Below, one piece after another: positions 27,617 through 35,640 of a stretch of 64,000 nt of DNA. This stretch comes from an uncultured Oscillospiraceae bacterium (GTDB lineage Bacteria; Bacillota; Clostridia; Oscillospirales; Acutalibacteraceae), in the NCBI GenBank assembly GCA_900547445.1, contig URGJ01000002.1, positions 62,001-126,000 of the forward strand. The letters are read 5' to 3'. How positions within the stretch are numbered: position 1 is the stretch's first letter; each line of letters opens with the position of its first letter. Both the position numbers and the translations under genes were made by a program. A model generated the notes under the pieces. It was not told where the DNA came from. It searched no databases and worked only from the letters and a program-made list of their open reading frames with translations.

Positions 27617-28813
27617 ATGAACATACTTATAACGGGTGCAAGCGGTTTTGTCGGGAAAAATCTTGCGGAGTCGCTTAAAAATATAAGAGACGGCAAGGAC
27701 AGAACAAGACCCGACTTAAAAATTGACGAAATTTTTCTTTATGATATTGATTCATCAAAGGACGATCTTGAAACAGCCTGCAAAAAAGCGGATTTTGTTT
27801 TTAATTTAGCAGGGGTAAACCGGCCGAAAGATAATTCCGAATTCATCAAAGGGAATTTCGGGTTTGCCTCCGATTTGCTTAATACGCTTAAAAAATATAA
27901 CAATAAATGCTCCGTAATGCTATCAAGCTCGGTTCAGGCAACCTTGATAGGCAGGTATGACGGCGAATACGGTCGGAGTAAAAAGGCAGGGGAGGAGCTT
28001 TTCTTCAATTATTCAGAGGAGACGGGCGCAAATGTGCTTGTCTACCGTTTCCCCAACCTTTTCGGCAAGTGGTGCAGACCGAATTATAACAGCGCCGTCA
28101 CTACCTTTTGTTATAATACCGCAAACGGCTTGCCCATTACGGTAAACGACCGTTCAACCGTTCTGGAGCTTCTTTATATAGACGATTTAGTCTCGGAAAT
28201 GCTTGACGCATTAGAGCGGAAAGAGCATCATTGCGAGTTTGACGGCGTAAAAACCGTGCTTTGTGCAGACGGAAAATACTGCGCCGCTCCAATAACACAC
28301 CTTGTAACCCTCGGCGAAATTGCGGATTTGCTCGATAGCTTTAAAAATCAGCCTGAAACCCTCGTAATACCCGAAATTCCGAAAAACTCATTTGCTAAAA
28401 AGCTTTATTCGACCTATCTTTCATATTTGCCAAAAGAAAAGGTGAGCTTTCCGCTTAAAATGAATGCAGATGAGAGGGGCTCTTTTACCGAGCTTTTGAA
28501 AACAAACAATTGCGGGCAAATTTCGGTAAACATCTCAAAACCCGGCGTCACAAAGGGACAGCACTGGCATAATTCAAAGTGGGAATTCTTTATCGTTGTC
28601 GCAGGTCACGGACTGATAGAGGAGCGGAAAATCGGCAGCAACGAAGTATTCAGATTTGAGGTCAGCGGCGATAAAATTGAGGCGGTGCATATGCTGCCGG
28701 GCTATACGCACAACATTATTAATTTATCAGATACTGAAAATCTAGTTACAGTTATGTGGGCAAATGAGAGCTTTGACCTAAATAAGCCTGACACATTTTT
28801 TGAGTTGGTATAA
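27617..28813 (+). CDS. capF: UDP-2-acetamido-2,6-dideoxy-hexulose reductase with cupin domain (CapF)
   Basis: Bifunctional second enzyme of UDP-L-FucNAc synthesis: C3 epimerisation then NADPH reduction at C4. Residues about 1-250 are an extended SDR (TGASGFVGKNL at the N terminus, YGRSKKAGEEL as the YxxxK site near residue 117). Residues about 275-398 are the diagnostic CapF cupin with GQHWHNSKWEFFIVVAGHG holding the metal-binding His. The domain pair is essentially unique to CapF/WbjC/FnlB. Co-transcribed with capG. Confidence 0.94.
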   Translation: MNILITGASGFVGKNLAESLKNIRDGKDRTRPDLKIDEIFLYDIDSSKDDLETACKKADFVFNLAGVNRPKDNSEFIKGNFGFASDLLNTLKKYNNKCSVMLSSSVQATLIGRYDGEYGRSKKAGEELFFNYSEETGANVLVYRFPNLFGKWCRPNYNSAVTTFCYNTANGLPITVNDRSTVLELLYIDDLVSEMLDALERKEHHCEFDGVKTVLCADGKYCAAPITHLVTLGEIADLLDSFKNQPETLVIPEIPKNSFAKKLYSTYLSYLPKEKVSFPLKMNADERGSFTELLKTNNCGQISVNISKPGVTKGQHWHNSKWEFFIVVAGHGLIEERKIGSNEVFRFEVSGDKIEAVHMLPGYTHNIINLSDTENLVTVMWANESFDLNKPDTFFELV

Positions 28814-28857
28814 GGTTAAATTTACCAATATTTATGTATATGATCTATTTTAAGTCA

Positions 28858-28886
28858 TTGACAAGAATATTCGTATATGCTAAAAT
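28858..28886 (+). promoter_or_regulatory. Sigma-A promoter of pglF
   Basis: TTGACA at 28858-28863, 17-bp spacer, TAAAAT at 28881-28886. It gives a leader of about 110 bases that can pair ATACCG (near 28922) with CGGTAT (near 28960); no known riboswitch class is recognised. The same hexamers and spacing recur at 37265-37293 before pglE. Confidence 0.8.
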
Positions 28887-29001
28887 AATAATATCAGATA
28901 ATGAGTATGAATTGGGCTTAATACCGGTTATTATCGTAGGAATATTGCAGCAAGGCGGTATCAGGTATTTAGTTTAAAAGATTTAAGAGAGTAGAGAGAA
29001 A

Positions 29002-30972
29002 ATGAGAGAACATATAAATATTAGATGGCGGCTGGTCGTCTATGATATTCTTATATTATCGGCAGTAGAATTTTTGTTGCTTGCCGTATACCGAAGCAAT
29101 GAGGCTTTAACGGTAGCAGGAAAAATATCACAGGCGGTTCTTTCTTTTTTATGTGTGTTTTTATGCCGTTTTTTGGGCGGAATTTATTCGCAGATATGGC
29201 GTTACGGCGGAATTCAGTGCTACATAAGACTGCTTGTGGCGGATTCTGTTGCTTTTGAGTTGAATTTGATTTTAGAATTATTGCTTCCAATGCAGAAAAT
29301 TATGTCAGTTCGGCTTTTGGCAATCAGTTCAATGAATCTTCTCGGCGCGCTTGCAATGCGTATGATGTACCGCTATGCTTATAAATGCGGGGGCTGCGGC
29401 GGCGCAAAGGGCAAATTACTGCGGTTGCTTCTGCTTGTTTTTGCGGGAAATAAAATGCAGTTCGAAAGTATCGGTGACACAGAAAAAGAAAAAAACAATA
29501 AAATCAGAATAGCAATAATCGGCGCGGGCAGAGTTGGCGTAAGCCTTGCGGAGGAGCTGATAAGCAACCCTACTGCTTCGTATCTTCCGAAGTGCTTTGT
29601 TGATATAAGCCGTGAAAAGGCAGGAAAGAAAATTCACGGAATCCCGGTTATTTCCGAAAGCGAGGCAACCTTTAGCAAGCTGGAGGAGTTCAGCGTACAG
29701 GAGATTGTTTTTGCAGTACCGCGCTTAGACAGCGAGCGAAAAAAAGAACTGTACGATTATTATAGAAAAAGCGGCTGCAAGGTTAAGGTATACGATTATC
29801 CTATTATGCAGTCGGCGGGCGGAAAGCGCAGGCTTCGCGAATTTGACATTGAAGAGCTGCTGTTCCGAAAACCGCAGGTTGTTATGGATAAGACTACTAA
29901 GGAATATTACTGCGGCAAAAGTGTACTAATCACGGGAGGCGGCGGATCGATAGGTTCAGAGCTTTGCAGACAGCTTGCTAAAATGAATCCGCGTCAGATA
30001 ATTATTGTTGATATATACGAAAACGGTGCCTATAATGTTCAGCAAGAGCTGAAAAATGCTTACGGCGGAAAACTTGATTTGCGTGTTGAAATACTTTCAA
30101 TAACTAACAAAAAGGCACTTGAAAGGGTTTTTGATACATATCGACCGCAGATTTTAATACATGCTGCCGCGCATAAGCATGTTCCGCTTATGGAGCACAA
30201 CTGCATCGAAGCGGTACAGAATAATGTTTTCGGAACACAAAATGTTATTGAGCTTTGTGAAAAGTACGGTGCGGAGCGTTTTATGATGGTCTCTACCGAT
30301 AAGGCGGTAAACCCGACAAACATTATGGGCGCGACTAAACGCATGGGCGAAATGTTGGTTCAAAGCGCCGCCTCTTATGGAAATGTCAAGTACAGCTCGA
30401 CGCGGTTCGGAAATGTATTGGGCAGCGCGGGTTCTGTAATTCCGCTTTTTAAAAATCAGATTGCAAACGGCGGTCCCGTTACTATTACTGATAAGCGAAT
30501 AATCCGCTATTTTATGACTATTCCCGAAGCCTCTCAATTGGTTCTTAGGTCCGGTGCAATGGCGAAAAACGGCGAGCTTTTTGTTTTGGATATGGGCAAA
30601 CCGATTAAAATTCTTGATTTGGCGGAAAATATGATTCGCCTTTCCGGCGTTCAGGGAATTGAAATTGTAGAGACCGGTCTGCGCCCCGGTGAAAAGCTTT
30701 ACGAGGAGATTTTGGTTAAAAGCGAAAATCTCAATAAAACCGACGACGATTTAATTTTCATCGAGAAGGATTCTTCGCTTTCAAAAGAGGAGATTGACCG
30801 CAGAATGAAAGCCTTGGCAGATGCTTGCAATTCTGAAAACGAAGAAAATGTTAAGCAGGCGCTTAGGGCTGTAGTTCCTACCTCTAAAACCCCGCAGGAG
30901 GTAAATTGTACAGTTGAAAATAAAAGCAGAACGGCTGACAGCCCTGCTAACAAGGAGTTTGCACGAGTTTGA
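29002..30972 (+). CDS. pglF: Membrane UDP-GlcNAc 4,6-dehydratase (PglF/CapD/WbpM type)
   Basis: First enzyme of UDP-bacillosamine synthesis, removing water from UDP-GlcNAc to the 4-keto-6-deoxy sugar. 656 residues: four transmembrane helices (about 10-120), a CoA-binding-like Rossmann domain (IAIIGAGRVGVSLAEEL near 172), then the catalytic SDR with LITGGGGSIGSELCRQL near 310, HAAAHKHVPLMEHN, STDKAVNPTNIMGATKRMGE (TDK and MxxxK site) near 430 and STRFGNVLGSAGSV. It is distinct from the soluble CapE at 49281 which makes the inverted product. Its pathway partners pglE, pglD and pglC lie 6.4 kb downstream, beyond an unrelated block. Confidence 0.93.
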   Translation: MREHINIRWRLVVYDILILSAVEFLLLAVYRSNEALTVAGKISQAVLSFLCVFLCRFLGGIYSQIWRYGGIQCYIRLLVADSVAFELNLILELLLPMQKIMSVRLLAISSMNLLGALAMRMMYRYAYKCGGCGGAKGKLLRLLLLVFAGNKMQFESIGDTEKEKNNKIRIAIIGAGRVGVSLAEELISNPTASYLPKCFVDISREKAGKKIHGIPVISESEATFSKLEEFSVQEIVFAVPRLDSERKKELYDYYRKSGCKVKVYDYPIMQSAGGKRRLREFDIEELLFRKPQVVMDKTTKEYYCGKSVLITGGGGSIGSELCRQLAKMNPRQIIIVDIYENGAYNVQQELKNAYGGKLDLRVEILSITNKKALERVFDTYRPQILIHAAAHKHVPLMEHNCIEAVQNNVFGTQNVIELCEKYGAERFMMVSTDKAVNPTNIMGATKRMGEMLVQSAASYGNVKYSSTRFGNVLGSAGSVIPLFKNQIANGGPVTITDKRIIRYFMTIPEASQLVLRSGAMAKNGELFVLDMGKPIKILDLAENMIRLSGVQGIEIVETGLRPGEKLYEEILVKSENLNKTDDDLIFIEKDSSLSKEEIDRRMKALADACNSENEENVKQALRAVVPTSKTPQEVNCTVENKSRTADSPANKEFARV

Positions 30973-31046
30973 TAAAAGTCTGTCGGCTTTGCTTAAACTG
31001 AAAATGTGAATACAGTATTTTTGTACGGTAATATCAAAGCTTATCC

Positions 31047-31076
31047 GTCATATTTTATGCATATCAATCATACAAT
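31047..31076 (+). promoter_or_regulatory. Sigma-E (sporulation mother-cell) promoter
   Basis: GTCATATT at 31047-31054, 14-bp spacer, CATACAAT at 31069-31076. This matches the Bacillus sigma-E consensus almost perfectly and is placed 50 bases before a SpoIIID-like gene, as in B. subtilis where spoIIID is sigma-E dependent. Confidence 0.78.
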
Positions 31077-31125
31077 TAATTAGTCATAATGTGCTATAAC
31101 AGCGCACGTTTGGGGAGTTGATTGT

Positions 31126-31302
31126 ATGAAAGAGGTTACACAGGACCGAGCGGAAATACTTGGTGAGTATATCTTGGACACCGGAGCTACCGTTAGGGCA
31201 ACCGCAAAGGTCTTTAAAATCAGCAAAAGCACTGTACATACGGCAGTAACAATTCAGAACGGTTTGCGTGGATGGTGTCATAAATTACGCGAATACGCAT
31301 AA
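31126..31302 (+). CDS. spoIIID: Short SpoIIID-like sporulation regulator
   Basis: 58 residues, below usual annotation length but with GGGGAG upstream, a sigma-E promoter and its own terminator. Residues 5-41 match SpoIIID: QDRAEILGEYILDTGATVR, then the helix-turn-helix AKVFKISKSTVH. SpoIIID is usually 80-93 residues; the C-terminal basic part (normally with RHIRGG), which helps grip DNA, is missing and replaced by NGLRGWCHKLREYA. No other frame restores it. It may be a decayed second copy or a mini-regulator. The full-length copy, if any, is outside the window. Confidence 0.72.
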   Translation: MKEVTQDRAEILGEYILDTGATVRATAKVFKISKSTVHTAVTIQNGLRGWCHKLREYA

Positions 31303-31313
31303 ACAAGAACTTT

Positions 31314-31342
31314 ACAGCACGGCATTACGCCGTGCTGTTTTC
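31314..31342 (+). terminator. Terminator of the SpoIIID-like gene
   Basis: ACAGCACGGC/GCCGTGCTGT, a perfect 10-bp stem with a 5-base loop, then TTTCATC. It lies 11 bases after the stop. Confidence 0.85.
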
Positions 31343-31413
31343 ATCATACAATAACTTTGTTAAGTGTTTTGCTTAATAATAAATGAAACCTAATATTATA
31401 CAAAATCTAATAT

Positions 31414-31500
31414 GCCGCTTCGGTTGAATAGTCAGACACAAGCGACTTAAAATCTCTCGGTATCGATACCGTGCAGGTTTAAGTCCGACCGGCGGCACCA
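31414..31500 (+). tRNA. Degenerate tRNA-Leu (anticodon UAA), probable pseudo-tRNA
   Basis: 87 bases including encoded CCA. The class II outline is intact: 7-base acceptor arms GCCGCTT/CGGCGGC, anticodon loop CTTAAAA, long variable arm CGGTA-TCGA-TACCG, T loop TTTAAGT and ACCA end. Damage is scattered: mismatches at 7-66, 12-23, 29-41, 50-64 and 51-63; C instead of U at position 8; the D loop has AGTC where GG is expected, and the T loop has T for C56, so the G19-C56 contact is lost. A leucine tRNA core is clear, function doubtful. A terminator follows. Confidence 0.65.
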
Positions 31501-31507
31501 ACCGAGA

Positions 31508-31545
31508 GCCTCGACACGCAGAGAGTAGTTGAGGCACTTCTTTTT
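31508..31545 (+). terminator. Terminator behind the tRNA-Leu-like gene
   Basis: GCCTCGAC pairs with GTTGAGGC (one G-U) around a 12-base loop, followed by ACTTCTTTTT. Confidence 0.8.
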
Positions 31546-31555
31546 CATAGCTTTT

Positions 31556-31592
31556 ATTCCACCCATAAAAGCGACATATAGGTGGATTTTTC
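31556..31592 (+). terminator. Second hairpin before pepD
   Basis: TCCACC (31558-31563) pairs with GGTGGA (31581-31586), extendable by ATA/TAT after one mismatch, followed by TTTTTCT. It may back up the preceding terminator. The rest of the 393-base gap up to pepD holds the SpoIIID terminator, the tRNA and the pepD promoter. Confidence 0.5.
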
Positions 31593-31606
31593 TATTCAAA
31601 GGGGAA

Positions 31607-31635
31607 TTGATTTTTTAAGCTCAACATGGTATACT
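31607..31635 (+). promoter_or_regulatory. Sigma-A promoter of the pepD-OPT operon
   Basis: TTGATT at 31607-31612, 17-bp spacer, TATACT at 31630-31635, about 60 bases before the pepD start. Confidence 0.7.
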
Positions 31636-31695
31636 ATTTTAAAAGCAAAATATCTAATTCTATGATATATAACAACAAATAAGTTCAAGGAATAA

Positions 31696-33141
31696 ATGAT
31701 GGAAAAAACATTACAAAATAAATCTGAGGCAGTATTTCAGTACTTTGAAAAAATATGTGCAATCCCGCATGGCTCAGGCGATATGAAACCGCTTAGTGAT
31801 TATTGCGTTAAGTTTGCTAAGGAAAATAATTTGCGGGTGATTTGTGACAAAGCAAAAAATGTTGTGATTTATAAGCCGGGCACAAACGGATATGAAAATG
31901 CTGAGCCGATTATACTGCAGGGACATCTTGACATGGTGTGCCAGAAAAAAGAAGATCTGGCCATCGACTTTGCAACGGACGGAATAGAGACTTATACAGA
32001 CGGCGATTTTATTAAGGCAAGAGGCACTACTTTAGGTGCAGATGACGGAATTGCTATATCTATGATTATGGCAATTTTGGCAAGTCGTGATTTGTCTCAC
32101 CCTCCTATTGAGGCAGTTTTTACAACCGATGAGGAAATCGGAATGATTGGAGCTAAGGCACTTGACTGTACCGTTTTGAAGTCCAAAAAAATGATTAACA
32201 TTGATTCGGAAGAAGCCGGCGTTTTAACCGTATCCTGTGCAGGCGGAAGTGATTTTAAACTTTTTTTGCCAATCGAAAAAACAGTTGTACACGGCACGAA
32301 AATATCCTTAGAGATTAATGATTTAAAGGGAGGACATTCCGGTGTTGACATAGATAAACACCGCATAAACGCAAATATATTAGCGGGTAGAATTTTAAAT
32401 TTTGCTAAGAAAACGGCGGGCTTTAATATTATTAAAATTAACGGCGGCTCAAAAGGAAACGCCATTCCATTTTCCTGTAAGGCAGAGCTTGTAGCTGAAG
32501 ATGCGGAAAACCTTATAAATATAATGGAAAATTATATATCTGCTGTTAAGAATGAAATCAGCGACCGAGAGGAAAATTGCTCGATTCGTTTGAAGGCGCA
32601 AGAAACTGGAGATTTTGAAGTTCTCAATGTTGCTGCGCAGGACAAGCTGCTCCACATACTGCTGACAACGCCAAACGGTATTGTTGATATGAGTGCTCAA
32701 ATAGACGGTTTGGTTGAAACCTCGTTAAATCTCGGTATTTTGATGACGCAGGCAGACGAAATTGTTATGCAATACGCTCTTAGAAGCAACAAGGCGTCGG
32801 CACTCGACTTTTTAGAGGACAGGCTTACAGCCTTTGCCTCATATAGCGCTTGCAATTCTGAAATATCATGTAGATATGAGCCATGGGAGTTTAAAAAAGA
32901 TTCCCCGATGCAGAAATTATATGCAGACGCTTTTTTTGAAAAATACGGATATAAGCCTCGAACCCAAGCGATTCACGCAGGACTTGAATGTGCAGTTTTT
33001 ACTCAAAAAATCGAGGATTTGGATTGTTTTTCAATAGGCCCAGATATGTTTGATGTTCATACTGTAAATGAAAGGCTGAGCATTTCTTCCGCCACGGAAA
33101 CCTTTGAACTGCTCTGTGACATACTTGAGCGCTGTAAATAA
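31696..33141 (+). CDS. pepD: Aminoacyl-histidine dipeptidase (M20 family, PepD)
   Basis: Zinc-dependent cytoplasmic dipeptidase of 481 residues that splits a broad set of dipeptides including carnosine-type ones. Metal-site motifs of M20 are visible: LQGHLDMV near residue 77 (His and Asp ligands), GTTLGADDGIAIS near 112 (bridging Asp), TTDEEIGM near 142 (catalytic base Glu and ligand Glu), NIDSEE near 168, and AIHAGLECAVF near 430. A GGHSGVDI block marks the dimerisation domain. It is followed 52 bases later by an OPT peptide transporter, so imported oligopeptides are probably processed by it. Confidence 0.95.
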   Translation: MMEKTLQNKSEAVFQYFEKICAIPHGSGDMKPLSDYCVKFAKENNLRVICDKAKNVVIYKPGTNGYENAEPIILQGHLDMVCQKKEDLAIDFATDGIETYTDGDFIKARGTTLGADDGIAISMIMAILASRDLSHPPIEAVFTTDEEIGMIGAKALDCTVLKSKKMINIDSEEAGVLTVSCAGGSDFKLFLPIEKTVVHGTKISLEINDLKGGHSGVDIDKHRINANILAGRILNFAKKTAGFNIIKINGGSKGNAIPFSCKAELVAEDAENLINIMENYISAVKNEISDREENCSIRLKAQETGDFEVLNVAAQDKLLHILLTTPNGIVDMSAQIDGLVETSLNLGILMTQADEIVMQYALRSNKASALDFLEDRLTAFASYSACNSEISCRYEPWEFKKDSPMQKLYADAFFEKYGYKPRTQAIHAGLECAVFTQKIEDLDCFSIGPDMFDVHTVNERLSISSATETFELLCDILERCK

Positions 33142-33193
33142 ACCGTTTTTAATGGTTATTTATTATAAAAAACTTGGAGGGGAACAAACAACT

Positions 33194-35095
33194 ATGGAAA
33201 ACAAAGAGTTTAAGCCGTATATTCCGGCAGAAAAAATCACTCCCGAAATCACAGTAACCTCTATTGTTATGGGTGTGCTGTTAGCCATTGTATTCGGTGC
33301 GGCAAACGCCTATTTGGGACTTAGGGTGGGCATGACCGTTTCGGCATCTATCCCTGCGGCGGTTATTGCCATGGGAGTTATCCGCGTCCTTATGCGCAAA
33401 AATTCTATTTTGGAAAGCAATATGGTGCAAACCATCGGCTCGGCAGGTGAATCCTTGGCTGCCGGTGCCATCTTTACATTGCCTGCTCTTTTCTTGTGGG
33501 CGGCAGAGGACAAAATGGAAAAGCCGGGAATATGGGAAATTACTGCGATTGCTCTGATCGGCGGTTTGCTCGGCATATTTTTTATGGTGCCGCTGCGCAA
33601 TGCGCTCATTGTAAAAGAACACGGCGTGCTTCCGTATCCGGAAGGAACCGCGTGTTCCGAGGTGCTTCTTGCCGGAGAAGAGGGTGGCGCGAAAGCTTCG
33701 ACTGTATTCGCCGGAATGGGCTTTGCCGCGTTATTTAAGTTTATTATTGACGGATTAAAGCTGGTTGCAGGGGAAGTCTCGGTAAGCGTTAAAGGCTTTG
33801 CGGGACAGATCGGCACACAGATTTATCCGGCGGTAATGAGCGTGGGCTATATTTGCGGCGCAAGAATTTCATCATATATGTTTGCCGGCGGTATACTAAG
33901 CTGGCTCGTTATCATACCGTTGATTGTACTTTTCGGTGCGGATATGACCCTTTACCCCGGGACACAGCCGATAGGTGAAATTTTCGCAGAGGGCGGAGCA
34001 GGCGCAATCTGGGGTACATATATAAGGTATATCGGTGCAGGTGCGCTGGCCGCGGGCGGAATCATCAGTCTTATTAAATCATTGCCGCTAATAATAAAAA
34101 CCTTTGGCGGTGCCGTAAAAGGTATGGCAGGTTCCAAAGTTAATACGGAAGAACGCACCTCAAAGGATCTTTCAATGAAATTTGTCTTTGCGGCTATTGC
34201 GGTTCTGACGTTGCTCGTATGGCTTATTCCCGCAATTCCGGTCAGTCTTCTCGGCGCAGTTATTATTGTTGTATTCGGTTTCTTTTTTGCCACCGTATCC
34301 TCCCGCATGGTGGGATTGGTCGGTAGTAGTAATAACCCTGTTTCAGGTATGGCGATCGCCACACTTTTGATTGCTACTCTTATTTTAAAGGTTACCGGAG
34401 CAAGCGGTATTTCGGGTATGTGCAGTGCAATTGCAATCGGTTCTATAATTTGTATCGTTTCCGCCATTGCGGGCGATACGTCACAGGATTTGAAAACCGG
34501 ATTTCTTTTAGGCGCCACCCCCAAAAAACAACAAATCGGCGAAGTAGTAGGTGTCATTGCGGCGGCCTTGGCAATCGGCGGAACACTTTATCTCTTGGAC
34601 AGTGCTTGGGGATTTGGCTCAAAGGAGTTAACGGCGCCTCAGGCGACCTTGATGAAGCTTATTACCGAAGGCGTTATGCAGGGAAATCTTCCGTGGGCGC
34701 TTGTGTTTATCGGTGCTTTCATTGCCGTATTGGTTGAAATTATCGGTATACCTGTTCTGCCGTTTGCGATTGGCGTTTATCTTCCCGTACAGTTAAACGC
34801 CTGCATTATGGCGGGCGGTCTTGTTCGTCTGGCTTTCGATAAGCTTAAACGCGATAAGAAAGAAAAAGACGCGATTGTAAATGACGGTATTCTTTTCTGC
34901 TCGGGTATGATAGCCGGCGAAGGCTTGGTCGGAATCATATTGGCGCTTTTAGCGGTATTCGATATTAGCTCCGCAATTGACCTTTCCGCAAAATTGGCTA
35001 TACCTGCTGCGGTTTCCAATATCGGTGGGCTGGTGTTGTTCTGCATCATAATCTTAACGCTGTTAAGGTTCTCCCTGTGGAAGAAAAGAAAATAA
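33194..35095 (+). CDS. OPT-family oligopeptide transporter
   Basis: Large membrane transporter (633 residues, about 15 hydrophobic segments) of the oligopeptide transporter superfamily, importing short peptides with protons. The N-terminal signature GAANAYLGLRVGMTVSASIP near residue 40 and GESLAAGAIFTLPAL, then PYPEGTACSEVL near 160 are characteristic of the bacterial OPT branch. The start at 33194 is chosen since GGAGGGGAAC precedes the ATG; reading from 33104 would begin within pepD. Its 3' end overlaps the PqqD-like gene. Confidence 0.94.
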   Translation: MENKEFKPYIPAEKITPEITVTSIVMGVLLAIVFGAANAYLGLRVGMTVSASIPAAVIAMGVIRVLMRKNSILESNMVQTIGSAGESLAAGAIFTLPALFLWAAEDKMEKPGIWEITAIALIGGLLGIFFMVPLRNALIVKEHGVLPYPEGTACSEVLLAGEEGGAKASTVFAGMGFAALFKFIIDGLKLVAGEVSVSVKGFAGQIGTQIYPAVMSVGYICGARISSYMFAGGILSWLVIIPLIVLFGADMTLYPGTQPIGEIFAEGGAGAIWGTYIRYIGAGALAAGGIISLIKSLPLIIKTFGGAVKGMAGSKVNTEERTSKDLSMKFVFAAIAVLTLLVWLIPAIPVSLLGAVIIVVFGFFFATVSSRMVGLVGSSNNPVSGMAIATLLIATLILKVTGASGISGMCSAIAIGSIICIVSAIAGDTSQDLKTGFLLGATPKKQQIGEVVGVIAAALAIGGTLYLLDSAWGFGSKELTAPQATLMKLITEGVMQGNLPWALVFIGAFIAVLVEIIGIPVLPFAIGVYLPVQLNACIMAGGLVRLAFDKLKRDKKEKDAIVNDGILFCSGMIAGEGLVGIILALLAVFDISSAIDLSAKLAIPAAVSNIGGLVLFCIIILTLLRFSLWKKRK

Positions 35096-35439
35096 GTATG
35101 CGAAACGGACAGACGAATAATTATTTAGAACTGAAACCCTTGAGAAACGAAAAATATTCGTGGTCGGTAGACAAGGAACAGGTTACGCTGGAAATTGAAA
35201 ATAAAGGCGTATGGAATACGCTTTTTCAAAAAATTTTAAAAAAGCCACGAATCAGCTTTGTCCATTTGGATGAAATAGGAAGCTTTGTCTGGCCTCTTTT
35301 AGATGGAAATAAGACCGTTTCGGAGATAGGAAAATCTGTTGAAGAACGCTTTGGAGATAAAGCTAAGCCACTATATGAAAGGCTTGTTGAATATTTCAGG
35401 ATTTTAGAGAGCTATCATTTTATATACTTTAATAAATGA
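35077..35439 (+). CDS. PqqD-family small protein
   Basis: 120 residues. The segment FVHLDEIGSFVWPLLDGNKTV and the following KSVEERFGDKAKPLYERLVEYFRIL form the winged-helix PqqD fold, which in RiPP pathways binds precursor peptides for radical-SAM enzymes. No precursor or radical-SAM gene is near; instead it overlaps an OPT transporter by 19 bases. A peptide-binding role connected to uptake can be guessed. Start ambiguous: GTG 35077 (AAGG upstream) or ATG 35098; neither has a strong site, suggesting translational coupling. Confidence 0.8.
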   Translation: MEEKKISMRNGQTNNYLELKPLRNEKYSWSVDKEQVTLEIENKGVWNTLFQKILKKPRISFVHLDEIGSFVWPLLDGNKTVSEIGKSVEERFGDKAKPLYERLVEYFRILESYHFIYFNK

Positions 35440-35570
35440 ACTTCTCAAATAAACTGCAGAATTTATCCAATTGCCAACCCACGCCATATACTTGATATAT
35501 TCAAAACATTATAATAAATCTATGAAATTATAAAAGCAAAGTTTACAAAAACAAAATAACCTTCTTTATA

Positions 35571-35623
35571 TTTATATCAGAAAATTTAATGCGTTGGAGG
35601 GCGGTAGTATATTCTGATATAAA
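35571..35623 (+). repeat. 12-bp inverted repeat in front of the collagen-like gene
   Basis: TTTATATCAGAA (35571-35582) is exactly complementary to TTCTGATATAAA (35612-35623), 29 bases apart. The right arm ends a few bases before AAAGGAGG, so a stem here could expose or hide the ribosome-binding site, or the two arms could be operator half-sites. The 200-base gap holds no gene. Confidence 0.5.
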
Positions 35624-35640
35624 ATAAAGGAGGTTAAAAA

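Noticed and set aside
28887..29001. Riboswitch or JUMPstart-like element before pglF
   Set aside because: The leader has only one weak possible stem and none of the known riboswitch core motifs or the ops sequence.
33310..34557. Long minus-strand frames opposite the OPT gene
   Set aside because: They carry no protein family marks, have no Shine-Dalgarno sites and sit inside a clearly coding plus-strand membrane gene.
35077..35439. PqqD-like gene as sign of a RiPP cluster
   Set aside because: No radical-SAM, precursor peptide, protease/ABC exporter or other modification enzyme is present; the neighbours are peptide uptake and dipeptidase genes.
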